DNA from: Megalobrama amblycephala
Lineage: Eukaryota > Chordata > Actinopteri > Cypriniformes > Xenocyprididae
DNA: 64,000 bases
Reading direction: 5' to 3'
Assembly (NCBI RefSeq): GCF_018812025.1
Contig: NC_063044.1
Location: 70,950,374-71,014,373, forward strand
Shown here: one piece after another, positions 12,104-26,188 of the stretch
How the letters are laid out: each line of letters begins with the position of its first letter
Numbering within the stretch: the stretch's first letter is position 1
Program-made: the position numbers and the translations under genes
Notes under the pieces: generated by a model
The model's database searches: none
What the model was told of the DNA's origin: nothing
What the model saw: only the letters and a program-made list of their open reading frames with translations

Positions 12104-15100
12104 ATGGCGCACAGTGCAGGTAAGATTTAAGTTTAACCCATGAAATGTGTTTACCAGATTCATGTACTAGCATGTTTTTTCATGATCCATCATAATTTAA
12201 TACTTGATTAGATAATGAGGTTTTATAATACTGAGGCAATGTTTTTCATTAGTTATATGGGCTTGTTTGAATGGGCATTTCAAAAGCAAAACTTTTTCAA
12301 TACAAATTAAACTTGGAGATAAATATTGTAAAAACCATAGGTTTGTCTTTGTCTGTCAACAGACTGTCTTTGAATATGTTGAAAAATCAGTCAGCATTTC
12401 CTGTCACCGTATCTGTGTATGCTGTACAGTTGTTTACATTCATTAGTGGTTATATAGTGTTCCCTCCTTTTTCAGAATTTTTTTCTTGGACTAATTATAC
12501 TGGCCAAATAGGCTTCTGTTAGTAGCTTGCCCAAAAAAAAAATATGATAAACTGCAGTTAACATATTTGTTCTGCAAAGCAAAGTCTGTGAGTGAAGTCA
12601 AAGTCCCTTTCAGGGCAAGTCAGTTCACTCAGGGACACCCAATACAGGAAATACCAAATGTCAAAATCTACTGCCAAACTCACATTTCAGTAACATTTAA
12701 AATCAGCATAACATTCTGACATGAATCGTATCATAAATGTTGTTTCTTACTTTCAAATAATGTTAAAACAATTAAATGTCATCTTTGTCCAGCCAAATGC
12801 ACAGTGTACAGCAAAAGCTGACAAAAACAAAGGCGCAGTTTTATGTAAAAAGATTAGGTGGTGTTACATACATGGTCTACTTTGTGCAGCTCAGGCTTTT
12901 CCAGTAACAGTATTCAGCGCACCTATTACAGCTCATGAAAATACAGATTAATAATACTTTTAGGGTTAAAACAGTCATCAAATCTAATTTTATTTATAAA
13001 GCTCTTAAAAAACACAGAGTGTACCAAAAGATTTGACAAAGGAGGATTAATTGGTGCTATATTTTTAGATTTGTGTAAAATTAATCACAAAGTTCTTCTT
13101 TCTAAACTGTCTAAGTTTCAGTTTACATCTGGAGCTTTAGCATGGATAACCTTTATTTTTTATCAAATAGAAATCAATGTGTAAAAAATTAAAGGGGTTC
13201 AGTCTTACATTATACATTGGCTGTACCCCAAGGATCAGTGTTAGGTCCCATATTATTTAGTCTGTATATTAATGATCTTGTGAATCTTTTTCTTTCGATT
13301 TCAGGTATGGTGTTCAGATGATTTGTGCTACCAGCAGTGGGTGGTGAAGAAATAACGCCCAGGATGGGTAAGAATCAGTTTATAATGTATAGACCGATAT
13401 ATAGACGAAATGTTGCTATTTCGCTAGTCTAATAAATCGCTGCTTTTCAAAGTGTGAAAAAGTCGGTAACACTTTACTTGAAGGGGTGTGCATAAGACTG
13501 ACATGACACCTTCATAATCATGACATGACACATGTCATGAATATGAAGGAGGTTTTATGAATGTATATGACAACTGTCATTAAATGTCATTCGCTCAATT
13601 ATGTCATTTTTAATGCAAAGATGACATTGTTTGAGATGTCCGAGTTATGACAACTTGACATAAACCAATACATCATAACCTGTCAGTATCTTTGTCATGA
13701 CAACTTGACATTATTTAGCTTTATGGGTTAACATTACATTAAACTGTCATGTGGTTGGTTTTGACATTGGCTGTCATGAGGCCATTATAATAGTGTCATG
13801 AATATGTATCTTGAGCTCAAGTACAGTGGTACAAATTGAACATGTCATTAAAATGTCATTAAGTGACAATACTCTGACAAATAATTTTATAACAGCGTCA
13901 TGACTATTTTTCATTTCATGTTTTTTTTGTTTTTGTTTTTTGTTTTTTTAAGTTTCCACCAACAGAAGGTCAGATAATAGACAATTTCAAATTTCTTAAA
14001 AAAAGATAAAATAATGGTAACACTTTATTTTAGGGTCTTTTAACTAGTTGCTAAGTAGTTTTTTAAGTTTGATAATTAATCTGCTATGTCATGTTTATGA
14101 CAGGTTATGATGTTTTGCTAATGTCAAGTTGTCATGACAAAGACACTGACAGGTTATGATGTGTTGGTTTATGTCAAGTTGTCGTAACAAAGACATCTCA
14201 AACAATGTCATCTTTGCATTAAAAATGACATAATTGAGCGAATGACATTTAATGACAGTTGTCATAAACATGCATAAAACCACCTTCATATTCATGACAC
14301 GTGTCATGTCAAGATTATGAAGGTGTCATGTCAGTCTTATGCACACCCCTTCAAGTAAAGTGTTACCAAAAAGTCTTAGTCACATTACTATTTTCACTTT
14401 AAAAAGCCAGTTATAAGTTATTTCTATCTTTTACTGTAGTGTGTCAGTAGGAAATATCAGTTTACATTACCAAACCTTCCTTTTATCATTAATTGTAACC
14501 AGTGAGATATTTTTATGCACAAGGAGTCTGACAACAGACGGTATGATCTGATCTCACCATCATTGAGTTTGTCTGTGATTACATGAAGAAACATAAAAAA
14601 CTGAGACTGTGGCAGCGTAGACACTTGAAGGAACCTTCCTGCAAATCTACTTGAAAAATGACATGCAAGTGTACAAAAGCTGTTTTAAACGCATTGGGTG
14701 GTCACACCAAATATTCATTTTATTTAGTTAATAGAAGTTAATTTATAAATAAAATCTATTTATGATATTATTTTTGAAATCATCCTCACTTTACAATACT
14801 TTTACACAAGTGCCTAAAACTTTTCACAATATTGTAGCTTTGCAGGTCGGTTTCTTCAGATGTCTTGTGTTGCCACCATGGCAAGCCGTTTTGACTTCAT
14901 TCTCAGGATATGAATTATTGATATCAACAATTCAATTCTTGATACAGTAATTACAATTTCACATATCATAAATATAATTATTACTAGTAAAAATAATAAT
15001 TTTTGATATCAATAATGACATTGTTACTAGTAAAAATGTGAATTTTTGATATCAAGAGTTAATTTGGCACTAGTTGAAATGTCAGTTCTTGATATCAACA

Positions 15101-18100
15101 ATTGAATTGCTACTAGTAAAAATGTTCATTTTTGATATCTGAAAATGTATTTCTGATATCAATATAATTTCAGATATGTAAAATGGCTTTCTTACTAGTA
15201 ACAATCACATTCATGATATCAGAAACTAACACTGTCACTAGTGACAATCAAATTATTGATATCAAAAATGAACATTGTTACTAGTAGCAATTCAATTGTT
15301 GATATCAAGAATAGATATTTGCATTAGTAACAAAGTAATTAATGATATAAAAAATTATGATTTTTACTAGTAAGAATTGTATTTCTGATATGTGAATTTG
15401 GAATTTCAACTAGTAAGAAATGAATTCTTGATATCAATAAATGAATTTGAATGTCAGCCTATGGTGACATTTCACTAGTGAAAATACAATTACAGATATC
15501 AAGAATTAAATTGTTGATACCAAGAATTAACATTGTTACTAGTGGAAATGTAATTCCTGACATCAAGAGTTGAATTGTTGATATTGAGAATTCATATCCT
15601 GTGAATGAATAAAAGTCAAAACGGCTTGCCATATTGCCTCAGTTCTTCTGGATTTAGTCTGTCTCCGTTTTTTCTGTTTCTTTATGTAATCACAGAGAGA
15701 CTTGATGATAATGTGATCATACTGGCTGCTGTCAGATTCCTTGTGCATACAGAAATGAGTGGCAAAATGAATGTTTGGACATGTAAACTCATGATTCTTA
15801 CTGACACACTGCAGCAAAAGATATAAATAACTGGCTTAAAATATTTTTTTGTGTGAAAATACTAATGTGCCTAAGACTTTTGCCCAGTATATGTTTAAAC
15901 TTTATCGCAACAAAATGTATCAGGAAATAAAAAATGCATGGGCCTTGAATGTATCCTAAATATCTTGCTGCATTTTCTCAAAGTGCTTGTAATGTAACAA
16001 AATTTAGAGAAGATTTGTCACCTCATGCTGTGTGTTCGGTATTTTGTATGTTTATTTTATGTTGTGTTTGGTTTTGTCTAGACTCGATCATTCAGCAGAA
16101 TGCAGAAAGGAGAGGAAGAGAGTTACGTAAGTGTCAAATTATGAAAATAATCATGAATTTGAAATTGTAGGTGAGGTTTTCAAGAATTATAAGGAATTAT
16201 AGTACAGCGTTACAATTGAGTTAACTTATTTACAACAATTTTATCTGTTTATCAGCTAATTGAATATGTTATAACATATTGTGGCACTGATGCTGTTTGC
16301 TGTCCATTATAAATGTGTTTACTGTTTATTTACCTGCTGTTGGGGGGAGGTGTCCTCTTTAGTTAGGGTGAGGAGTACGGTGCCCGACTAAAAAGGGAGA
16401 GTTGGAGAGAAAAGGGAACAAAGAGTTGCAGTGAGCTGTTCTGGAAAATTTAGACTCCTTTAGGTTTTATTGTTTTGAAGGAGTTTCCTGTATTTCTTCT
16501 GGAAAATAACACAACCCAACAATAAAGAAGTGTTGTTTGATGATAAAAAGAAAAGTAATCTCTCATTATATTAAATCCAACCAGTCATGATCATATTGAT
16601 GTTAACTGGGACATTTGATGCAATGAGCATTTATTTCCCCCAGAGAGACAGCGAAGTACAAGTGATGAACGTCCTAACAGTAAGTTAATTCTACATTTTT
16701 TTTTCTACCTGTACAAAACAAAAACAGCAGACGGACTGAATGAAAATGCAAATTCACTCTCTGGCAGTAGGTGGTGCTCATGGAAGAGCAGAGGTTTCTA
16801 GGGCAGCATGATATATCATTTTAGCATCAATATCGCGGTGTGTATCCGTGATAGTCAGATTGCAGGATGAGCAAAGTAAAGTATAGTGATCATAGTTGAT
16901 CCGTGATCCGTACGGGCCAGCTGCCTCCTGGTTTGGAATGCATGTGATTTGCGGATTAATTGCAAAGTTTAACCATTATAAACTGAAAGTTTATCAGTTG
17001 CACATGTTTTTAAATCCTGTTGGTTTAAACAACAAGTACAAGAAGACTGTAGTTTGCGCACTGTTTTCTGTACGCGCAACAGAGCCACGCAGACAGCATG
17101 TGAACACCGAATTCAGTTCCTTTCTCTTTGTTTTGAGCTTGAACTGACACGTGCACACTAAGTTAAGTTAAAATGCCCATCTTGGTGAATATTCTCATAA
17201 ATGCAGTCGGTTGTGTTTTGTAAAAAATTAAGAAAAAGGATGCGTATCATTATACTGAATCCGCGCATTCATCTTAAAGTGACAGCAGCCTAATATACCA
17301 GCAGCTGTTTGTGTCACCAATGTTAATCAAACAACAAAAGAGAAAATCACTTTTGCAGCTTTAACAATGATAAATTGTATTAATTATTTTATTATAATAA
17401 TTAGATTTAACATGTACAGTAAAGACAGTGTTATTTAAAATTTAATTATTCAATTTATGTACCTGAATACAGTTAGATTTACCTGAAAATCATAGAGCGC
17501 TGCTTAGTTTATTTGTATCGTCGTTCCATTTTATCTATGCTTGAAATTTGTTTATTATGTTCTATGCAGATGCACTATATCATACAAAATCCTAAAATGT
17601 TAATTAGGACATTTGATACAAGCATTTTTTTTTTTTTTCCAGAGAGACAGCGACAGCGAAGTACAAGTGTTGAACGTCCTAATTGTAAGTTAATTCTACT
17701 AATTTTGCAGATGTAATATAATTGTTTTTATACAGTATCTTGGTGATGTTTTTACACTACTCTGCTAGTATATATAATAATTTAATATGAAATCAAATTA
17801 TGAATTAATTCAATTACATATGAATCACAAGCCAACTCTTTTCCCAGTTAATATTAGGGATGCAGTCACAAAGATAAATTGTATTAATTATTTTATTATA
17901 ATAATTACATTTAATGTATGCAGTAAAGACAGTGTTATTTTACATTTAATTATTCAATTTATGTACCTGAATACAGTTTAATTTACCTGAAAAACATTTT
18001 TATTTGTATCTTTATTCTGTCTTTTATCTATGCTGTAATTTGTTTATTAGTTTCTATGCAGATGCACTATACACTACAAAATCATCCTAGAATGATTAAT

Positions 18101-21100
18101 TCTTTAGAGCTATTCAAATCATCTTGTGAAATTGTTTTCGTATCACAATGTATATCGCAGTATAAATATTGCAATGTCAATTTTTTCCCCCAATATCATG
18201 TAGCCCTAGTGGGTTTTTTTGTGTATCACCAGTGTTGGGGAAGCTACTCTGAAACTGTAGTTTGACAAGCTACAAGCTACTCATAAAATAAAGCAGTTAA
18301 ACAACTGTCAAGCTACCCTTCTGAAAAAGTAGTTAGCTATATTTAAAAAAAAATTGTTTTGTTTTTTTTACAGTTACATTGTTACAATTACATTCCAATG
18401 TTTTGGTTTAAAACAACACAATGCAGTATCCAAAGATGTAATAAACTATCCAAAGATACAATACTCAAATGTAATGTTGCAAAGAATGACGACCCTGGAG
18501 TGGCCCATATCTGGATTAAAGACAAGGGCCACACATGGACCATAGCTGGCCCGTGTCTCAGCCAATTACTAACCCATAACTGGCCGTGCACTGGGCCTGA
18601 ATAGGTTTTAGTGTTGGTACTAATTCTCAGCCAAGCACCTGCTGACCACCCAGACCTCACAACTCTGAATTCTGAACATTTAAACAGCTACATTCTTGAC
18701 AGTAAAACACTTAAAACTACATTCTGTGACAGAATAGTATTTTGGGAATTAGTGTTTTTTCTCTGTTACAAGTGTCGCTCACTAAGAGAAATGCTGCCTG
18801 TCTAGACCGTGCAGACACAATCAGAGTGATACAAGGGTGAACAGTCTGTTTTTTTGTTTAAATAAGTGCAGGGTCTTCAATAATATGGAAAAAAAATCAT
18901 TATTGTTTATTTCTCTTGATTGACTTGATTGGCATTTTCAGTGGTGACTAATTTAAACACCTCTGATTGGCCACTGCAATCAAAAGCTCAACAGAATTGT
19001 TTTTGATTTGTTGCAAGTCTCAATGCTGCAGAAAGCCATTAAAAGAAATTGATGAAACTTGAGCAGATCTAAATGTAATGCCACAGTTGACATTTTTCAT
19101 TCATTTTCACATTTCACTTAACCAGTTCCAATTGCGCAGGGGCAATTTTTGCCCCTTTAACTTGAATTTTTATAAATAGGTGGCATGTGTGCCCCAAGCC
19201 CCAATTAATTTCTGACCCTGGTGTAGAGTAACAAAGCTTGAGTTTCTTAATATGTTTTTCAGTGTCACTGAATGTCTCTGGAAAACAAAAGCTGAACCTG
19301 GTGCTGTGTGGAAGTGATGGATCACTTACAATCTCTGTGTCAAAACTATTACGAGGGAAACCGATAAATCCTTCACATCAGAGAGTGAACAGTGGAGAGT
19401 GTGTGAAGAGAGAGGGGATGATAGATGGACGTCTGATCAGTCTGGTGGAGCTTCCAGCTCTCAGCCAGCTCTCAGAGGAGGAAGTGATGCGTCAGACTCT
19501 CTGCTGTGTGTCTCTCTGTCATCCTGGAGTTCATGTTTTCATCATCATTGTTCCTGCTGGGTCTCTGATGGATAAAGACAAAGCAGAAATGGAGAACATC
19601 CAGAATATATTTTACTCCAGAGAACATTTCATAGTGCTTTTTACAACAGAGATCACTGTTGACAGAGCAGTGACTGAGTTTGTCCAATCCAGCCCAGAAT
19701 CTCAGAGGTTAATCAGTCTCTGTGGAGGGCAGTTCAGAGTGATGGGGTTAAAGGAGCCTGAAAACTCAAAACAGATTCCAGAACTGCTGGAATATATAGA
19801 GAACATGAAGACTGAACCATATTCACTTCAGATGTATGTGAAAGCTCAAGAGAACAGAGTCAGACGTGAAACAGAGGAGAAATATAAAGAAGAACTGAAG
19901 AGAATGGAGGATGAAATCAAAGAGTTAAAGCAGAACATTCATTTAGAAGGTTAGTGCAGTTTTTGTTTGTTTTAATATTTGCTTATGCATATTTAAAAGA
20001 ATGTACAGTCTTTTCCTTTACAATATTCCAGCAATCATGTTGTGTGCTTTGGGCTTGTTCACAATCAAGTCAGCTGCATCTGAACCACATTCTGTGTTAA
20101 TATCCCAAAGCAATCAAAAGTTTGGCATTTGGAACCATTGTGACCTTTTTATCAAAAGCCCAAAAACTAAAAAACAAAACCTCTCAAAGTGATCTGAGCA
20201 ATTTACTGAACTACTTGCATAAATGTCACAATAAAGCATAAACATATTTATAATTAGAAGAATAAGTAACAAATAATCCTGGTTGATGAGTGATGATCTT
20301 CCAGTGTTGTTTCAGCTGTGGCTTCTATTTTTTGATGCTTGGTAAATTGAGACCTATCAATCAGGCCGATCAAATCAATCCGAGTTAAACAGAGTCCGAC
20401 TAGTCTAGACACATCACCCCTGCGTACCATACTCGAGATCCAGTTTCCATTGTTTGGCCTTTCAAATAACATTGAAAAACACTGTGTCGTGATTGCGATT
20501 GGATCACAGAAGTCCTTTAGCTTTAGCCAAAAAGCAAGTCTTGTCTCTCCATGAGGATTTTCTCAAGATCTACACATCAAAAGACTATCAGTTATTTATG
20601 TTTTCACAGATCACATTTCAAGCAAAGCAGTCATTTTTTCACGCTACAAAAGCAGTGCACTTCAAATATTTTAGCAAATTTAAAAGCACTTTTTAAGTTG
20701 ATCATATTCCCTATATTCACTCTAATGCCAAGTTTCTAACTTTAAAATGACACCTATTTTGTGTTGGTTAAGCAGGTGGTTCAGAAATAGTTATGAATTG
20801 ATGAAATATGGAATGAAATATGGAATAAACAACACCAAAAATAGACCTGAATGTTATTAATACATACATACATTATTTCAGGTGCTGAATGTTCAGATTA
20901 TCTGAAGTTTTTGAGGATTGTGCTGATCGGAAGAACAGGAAATGGAAAGAGCGCAACAGGAAACACTATTCTGGGAAGAAATGAGTTTGTGAGTCAACCA
21001 AGCATGGATTCAGTGACGGCTGTTTGTGAGAAGGGAGTTGGTGAAGTTGATGGTCGATTAGTAGCTGTTGTTGATACTCCAGGTCTCTTTGATACGACAA

Positions 21101-22824
21101 TGACAAATGATGAAATGGTGGATGAAATAGTGAAATGTGTTTCACTGTCATCACCTGGACCTCATGTGTTTGTCATTGTGTTGACTGTGGGAAGATTCAT
21201 CCAGGTGGAAGCAGACACTTTGGATCTGATAAAGGAGATATTTGGACATAAAGCTGCTCAGTTCAGCATCATTCTGTTCACTAGAGGAGACGAGCTTGGG
21301 AATGAGTCTATAGAAGATTATGTGAAGAGAGGAAACAATGCAGACCTGAAGAAACTGATGAGAGATTGTGGAAACAGATTCCTGGCTTTCAATAACAGAG
21401 AAAAACAAGACAAAACTCAAGTGATTCAACTGTTAAACATGATAGAAGAGCTGAAAAATACTAATAAGGGTCGATACTTTACTAACAGAATGTTTGAGGA
21501 GGCAGAGATGTCCATTAAAAAGAGAATGGATGAAATACTGAAAGAGAAAGAGAGAGAGATTCAGACTCAGAAAGAAGAATTACAAGCCAAATATGAGAGA
21601 GAAATGAAAGACATGATGAAGACACTCGAGGAAGAGAAACAAAGAGCAGAGGAGGAGAGAAAGAAAATGCTGAATCAACTGAGAGAAAAAGAGGAAAAAC
21701 TCAGAAAAGAGTTTGAAGAAAAAGAGAAAACAGAACAGAAGATTCGAGAGATTGAAACCCAGAAACAATCAGAAGAGGAAAAACAGCAAAGAGCTGAATA
21801 TCATCAAAAAATAGAAGAAATGAAGAGAGAGATTGAAAATCAGAGATCACAGTATGAAAAACAACAAAAAGAAAAAGAAGAAGAAGATAGAAAGAGAGAA
21901 GAGAAATACAGACAAGATCAAGAAAAGATGAAAAATAAACAAGAGCGTATTATTGCAGAATTACAGAAAAAACAGGAAAAAGACATAAAAAAGAGAGATG
22001 CAGAGGAAAGAAAGAGGATCAAACAAGACGAGAGAGAAAGACGAAGATGGGAAAGAAAAATAAAAGATGCTGAAAATGACAAAAAAGAGATTCAAGAGGA
22101 AATTAAACGACAGCAGAGAGAATGGGAGGATGAAAAGAAACAACAGATGAGAGATCGAGAGGAAGAAGAAAGAAAGAGAAAAGAGAAACACGAGAAACAA
22201 CTGAGAGAAAAACAAGAAGAACTGGAGAAAATGAAAAAGAGATTTGAAAAAGAGAGAGAAGAAAAAAGACAGAAGATAGAGGAGGAGAGACAGAAACAGA
22301 GAAGAGAAAGAGAAGAAAAAGAGAGAGAATATGAAGAAAAGAAAACTGAAATGGAAAGATATTATGAACAACTGGAACAAGAGAGAAAAGAGGAGTGGGA
22401 GAGAAGAAAACGAGATGATGAGGAGAGACGAGAAGAAGAGAGAAAGAGATCGGTGAGAATGATTGAAGATCTAAAACGAGAACAAGAAGAGATGAAGAAA
22501 AGAGAAGAAGAGGATAAGAAGAGAAAAGAACAAGAAGAGAAAGAGAGAGTAATGAAACCGAAACATGAAGGGAAGATAAAACTCATGAAGAAGAAACATG
22601 AAGATGAAGCCAGAAAACAAGCAGAAGAATTTAATGATTTCAGAGAGAAAAAAGAGCAACACATTCAGGAGCTTCAACAGATGCTGGATGAACGTAAGAG
22701 ACAACATGAACTAATGGAAAAACAATATCAAGATCTGCAGGTTCAGAAAGGAGAAGAAATAAAAGAACTACTACAAGAAGTTGAAAAACTGAAAAATAAA
22801 TCAGGCAAATGTGTCATTTTGTGA
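12104..22824 (+). CDS. GIMAP8-like protein with long coiled coil (gene B)
   Basis: Proposed exons are 12104-12119 (start ATGGCGCACAG, like gene A), 16082-16126, 16644-16679, 17643-17684, 19263-19949 and 20882-22824. They sum to 2769 nt (922 residues plus stop) with matching phases. The tiny exons encode a polar linker. Exon 5 is a degenerate AIG1 domain (CGSDGSLTISVSKLLRGK, VELPALSQL in place of DTPGLFD). The last exon holds a complete AIG1 domain (GRTGNGKSATGN, DTPGLFDT, TRGDEL), then about 430 residues of Lys/Glu/Arg-rich coiled coil, ending GKCVIL. The terminal CVIL fits a CaaX box for lipid attachment, which would anchor the protein to membrane (inference). It lacks the first AIG1 domain of genes A and C. 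AATAAA follows at 22929. Confidence 0.87.
13005..13305 (+). mobile_element. LINE reverse transcriptase fragment
   Basis: Conceptual translation with frame breaks shows LINE RT blocks: GGLIGAIFLDL (the catalytic-region FLDLSKAFD block), HKVLLSKL, a GVPQGSVLGP-like block (CCCCAAGGATCAGTGTTAGG) and SLYINDL. It is a short, mutated, 5'- and 3'-truncated copy in intron 1 of gene B. The clade (L2, Rex or CR1 type) cannot be decided. Confidence 0.65.
13465..14367. mobile_element. Palindromic hAT MITE with 8-bp target duplication
   Basis: The left end GGTAACACTTTACTTGAAGG and its inverted right end border the element. The inverted arms are about 250 bp and rich in GTCATGACA-type motifs. Perfect 8-bp direct repeats AAAAAGTC flank it (13457-13464 and 14368-14375), as expected for hAT insertion. 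There is no coding capacity. Shadow reading frames inside the arms are not genes. Confidence 0.85.
14880..15630. mobile_element. MITE filled with alternating ACTAGT and GATATC motifs
   Basis: Terminal inverted repeats begin GGCAAGCCGTTTTGACTT and continue to a shared CAGGATATGAATT, and AT borders both ends. The interior is an imperfect tandem array of about 55-60 bp units. The hexanucleotide palindromes ACTAGT and GATATC (or one-mismatch versions) alternate about every 30 bp for roughly eleven cycles. No reading frame. Superfamily unknown to me. Confidence 0.7.
16560..18110 (+). repeat. Segmental duplication that multiplied a small exon in gene B
   Basis: The exon at 16644-16679 and the exon at 17643-17684 share the upstream GGACATTTGAT...AGCATTT, the coding stretch AGAGAGACAGCGA...CGTCCTAA, and the downstream GTAAGTTAATTCTAC. 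Flanking intron DNA at 17365-17600 is repeated at 17870-18100, but that third copy lacks an exon. The encoded repeats are RQRSTSDERPN and RQRQRSTSVERPN. Confidence 0.75.
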
Positions 22825-24896
22825 TATTTCTGCAAAACGATATTAATGATTCTTTTTTATTATTATAGTTACCTACAATTTTTAGAGGTCAGTAGTGTTA
22901 CAAACCTGGTCTAAGTTCAGGGAGGAACAATAAAGAAAAAAGCCTGTAACATTTCTTTGCCATTTCCTTGATTTTATTTTCACCCATCACACCACTCAAA
23001 TTAGAAGCATTCAGTCCAAGGAAGAACAAAAAAAATAAAGGTTTCGGTTTATACCCTATCTGCAATGTACTGTATTAAGGTCCTAGGCCATTGAATGATT
23101 TATAAACAAGTAACAGTACCGTAAAATCAATTATATATGCAACTGGAAGCCAGTGCAAGGACCTGAGGACTGGTGTGATATGTTCATATTTTCTGCTGTT
23201 CTGAATGAGCTGCAGGCCAGTGAGGAGTCTATTACAATAAGAAAGAAGCCTGTAACCGTTTTTACCATTTCCTTGTCATTATTTTCACTTGTTACACCAC
23301 TCAAATTAGAAACAGTCTGTTTAGGATTTGGCAAGGATAAACAAAATAAAAGATGCCACTGACTAAACGCACAATTACCAAATAACCTAAGTGAAAAGTA
23401 AAATATAATAAAATAAATAATAATTATTATTATTATTTATAGTGGACTTCCCTCTGGCTTAATGTCTGGAACAGAACAGAATGCAGTTATATTTGCACAA
23501 TTTACAGTAAAATCAAATCAGTACAAGGGAAAGAAAGAAATAAGCATACAAGAACTGTATAAAATAAATTGCTCTACACCAGAAAATAAGAACACTTTCT
23601 TTCTTTCAAGCACTGAAAGAAAGAGAAATAAGAACACAAACTACAACTTTCTTCAGCCACAGCCTTAGATGAACTGAAGATAAAAGACATTAAATCTCTG
23701 AAGATCTGATTAAACAACTCCACAAACAGCATTACCAGCTTCACTATTACTAACCACATTGACTTTATTTCTGTCAGACATCTAGAGGCCTTTTTGAGAA
23801 TTAACAGAGATTTAGAAGTTTTTTAAGTCACCATCATGGTGATCAGTATTTTGTTTTAGTTGGGCTCTTGACCCTTGACTTTTGTTAATGTTGTGTTCTT
23901 TTGTGCATATTGGCCAGTAGATGGTGGTAGTAGTTTGTGCTATGTGTAAGTTGAGAAGAAAGAAGCAAGAGAGTTATAACCATTCCACTCAGTGCTGCAT
24001 GAACTGTACTGTTATGCTACTTCATTTTGTTAATTAAAGATTTCTTTCTTTTCAAACGCCTCTTTTCTTCTTACCAAGTACATAACAATTCGTTTATTTC
24101 TCATTCAGCAGGTGTTTTCTGCATTGATAAAGAAAGAAATTGACAGAAGTGCAGCTCAACATGAGATGCATTAATAAAAAATAATAAATTCATCTTTTAT
24201 TATATATATGACATAACACTGAAGAAATCTCTTTGACATCTTTAAAACCTGCTATACCTTGTGTAAAAATTGAGACTCACTTAGACATCAACATTCATCA
24301 TTCAAACCTCAACAATGCTGACAATCAAAAAACATTCAAACATAAATAGTAAAATAATTCAGCCACATAATTTATTCATGCCGCAATGCATGCTGGGAGA
24401 CGTGGATGACTTTTGTATGCTGGCATGAAGCATGTCACCATTGTTGAGTTTCATATGCTGATTGTTAAGTAGCTCTGTAGTTATTAACTTCCTTCTCAAA
24501 ACACATTTTCATTTTTCTGAAAACCTGACTTTAACTTTAAAGTTACATACATATATGATATGAATCAAACGTGTCATCTAATTATAATGGAAAGGATTGT
24601 CGCTTCCATAGACATAACAATTGTGTATTTTACAAATTCTAAATGATTTGTTTTGTTTTTAAATGTGTATTTAAATGTCTGAAACCTAAAATAAATATTA
24701 TGTGGTTGAAAACACCGTATATTTGTGATATGAAAAGCACTGAACGCGTCTGATTCAAGCCCTGGTTATACTTCACTTTCCGTGCCCGGACGTGTCTCGC
24801 AAATCTATCAAAGTATACGAAACCACAGATGCGCGCAGATGACCGAGTTCGATACATGCGGAGTACAATTATTTCTATACTTTTACCAGACATTGA
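22825..24896. other. Intergenic DNA after gene B
   Basis: AT-rich, with a short AAT-type microsatellite at about 23405-23440 and a loosely repeated motif around GAAGCCTGTAAC and TTTCCTTG (about 22940 and 23245). I see no exon, RNA gene or intact transposon here. Confidence 0.4.
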
Positions 24897-25830
24897 CTAC
24901 GTTTACATGGACAGCAGTAATCCGATATTAATACGATTAAGACAATACTCTGATTAAGAAAGGACCATGTAAACAGCAATGTTTTATTACCTTAATCCGA
25001 CTAAAGTCATACTCGAAGTAAACACAAATCGAATTAAGACAGGTGGAGTATTCCTATTTTAGTCGCGTTATTGGAGTGCATTGTAGACATGTACACACCT
25101 TAATCACACTATTAACGTCATGTGGGAGTTTTCGCCACATTTTGCCACAGGACACATAATACACACACGGCAGTGGTCAACCGTTTTGACGGCAAACAAG
25201 AGAGCAAGCGTCAAGCAAGAAGCCACAAATCAAATTCCTCTCACCTCTCTCATCCAGTACCTCTGAGTTTGTCGCGGTGGCATGAATAAAAGTTGCCGAA
25301 TTAAAGTACAGGAGGCCTGTTGCTGGAGAATTTGTATCCACCGCTGTCTATTTACTGAGCCCCACACATGAGAGAGAAAATAAATAGTAGCCTGGGCTAA
25401 ATCGTGCGAACGATTTACTAATTTGTTCCCTCTATGTATAAATCGAGGGAACGAATTAGTAAATCATGCACACAATTTATTTATTTATTCTTGCATGTCA
25501 TGTGCGGGCTCCGTATATATATTTGCACGTATTGCATGTCAAATAATTAACTGCACTTGAAGCTTTCGTAAGATTAAAAATGAAAACACCCAAAACTGTA
25601 TATGGCACGAACTGTGTGGTGATGATACGTGAAATTCTGTAGAGAACGTCGGACAGCGTGCTGTGGGGACGTAATGACGTTTGCCATTAATCGATCTATG
25701 TTCTATAACATGTAAAATGGGAACATGAATGGAATATTCTAAAAGCAACTCATGTAAACACCTTAATCATAATATTGTCTTATTCAGAATAAGGTCCGTA
25801 ATTAGATTACTGCTGTCCATGTAAACGTAG
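24897..25830. mobile_element. Non-autonomous DNA transposon with CTACGTTTACATGG termini
   Basis: The left end CTACGTTTACATGGACAGCA and the right end, its inverted complement, are perfect over about 25 bp. Internal arms contain further inverted motifs (TAATCCGA, GAATTAAGAC). No coding capacity. It appears inserted in an older element whose TATACTTC-type ends lie near 24768 and 26188; a target duplication is not clear. Confidence 0.65.
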
Positions 25831-26188
25831 CCATTGTGTCATCAACTGGAAATTCGCTGGGCAGGACTGGAGAAGAAAAATAGTGCATCCACAATTGCAA
25901 CATAGTTCAGAAGAGAACAGGAATCAAAAATGATGGAGAAAGCATACTTTTGAGTTTACTCGTCTTGTTTTTGAATCGCTCTTTACACACTTCGACGACT
26001 GCACATTGTGCTCAGTACTGTGCGTTTTGCCACCTAGTGGACTCTTCTGTCCTGCTTGCACACGCACCGTCCGCGCGGTCTCTAAATTTGGCCTGCACGC
26101 GGACGGGGTGTGCGGCCAGCAGTGAGCCCTCTGCATTACGAAAATTACGTCATACAGATGGTGCACGAACGTGGACGTCCGAAGTATA

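Noticed and set aside
14880..15630. Regulatory array or origin
   Set aside because: The TIRs show that it is a transposable element; no independent evidence for a host regulatory role.
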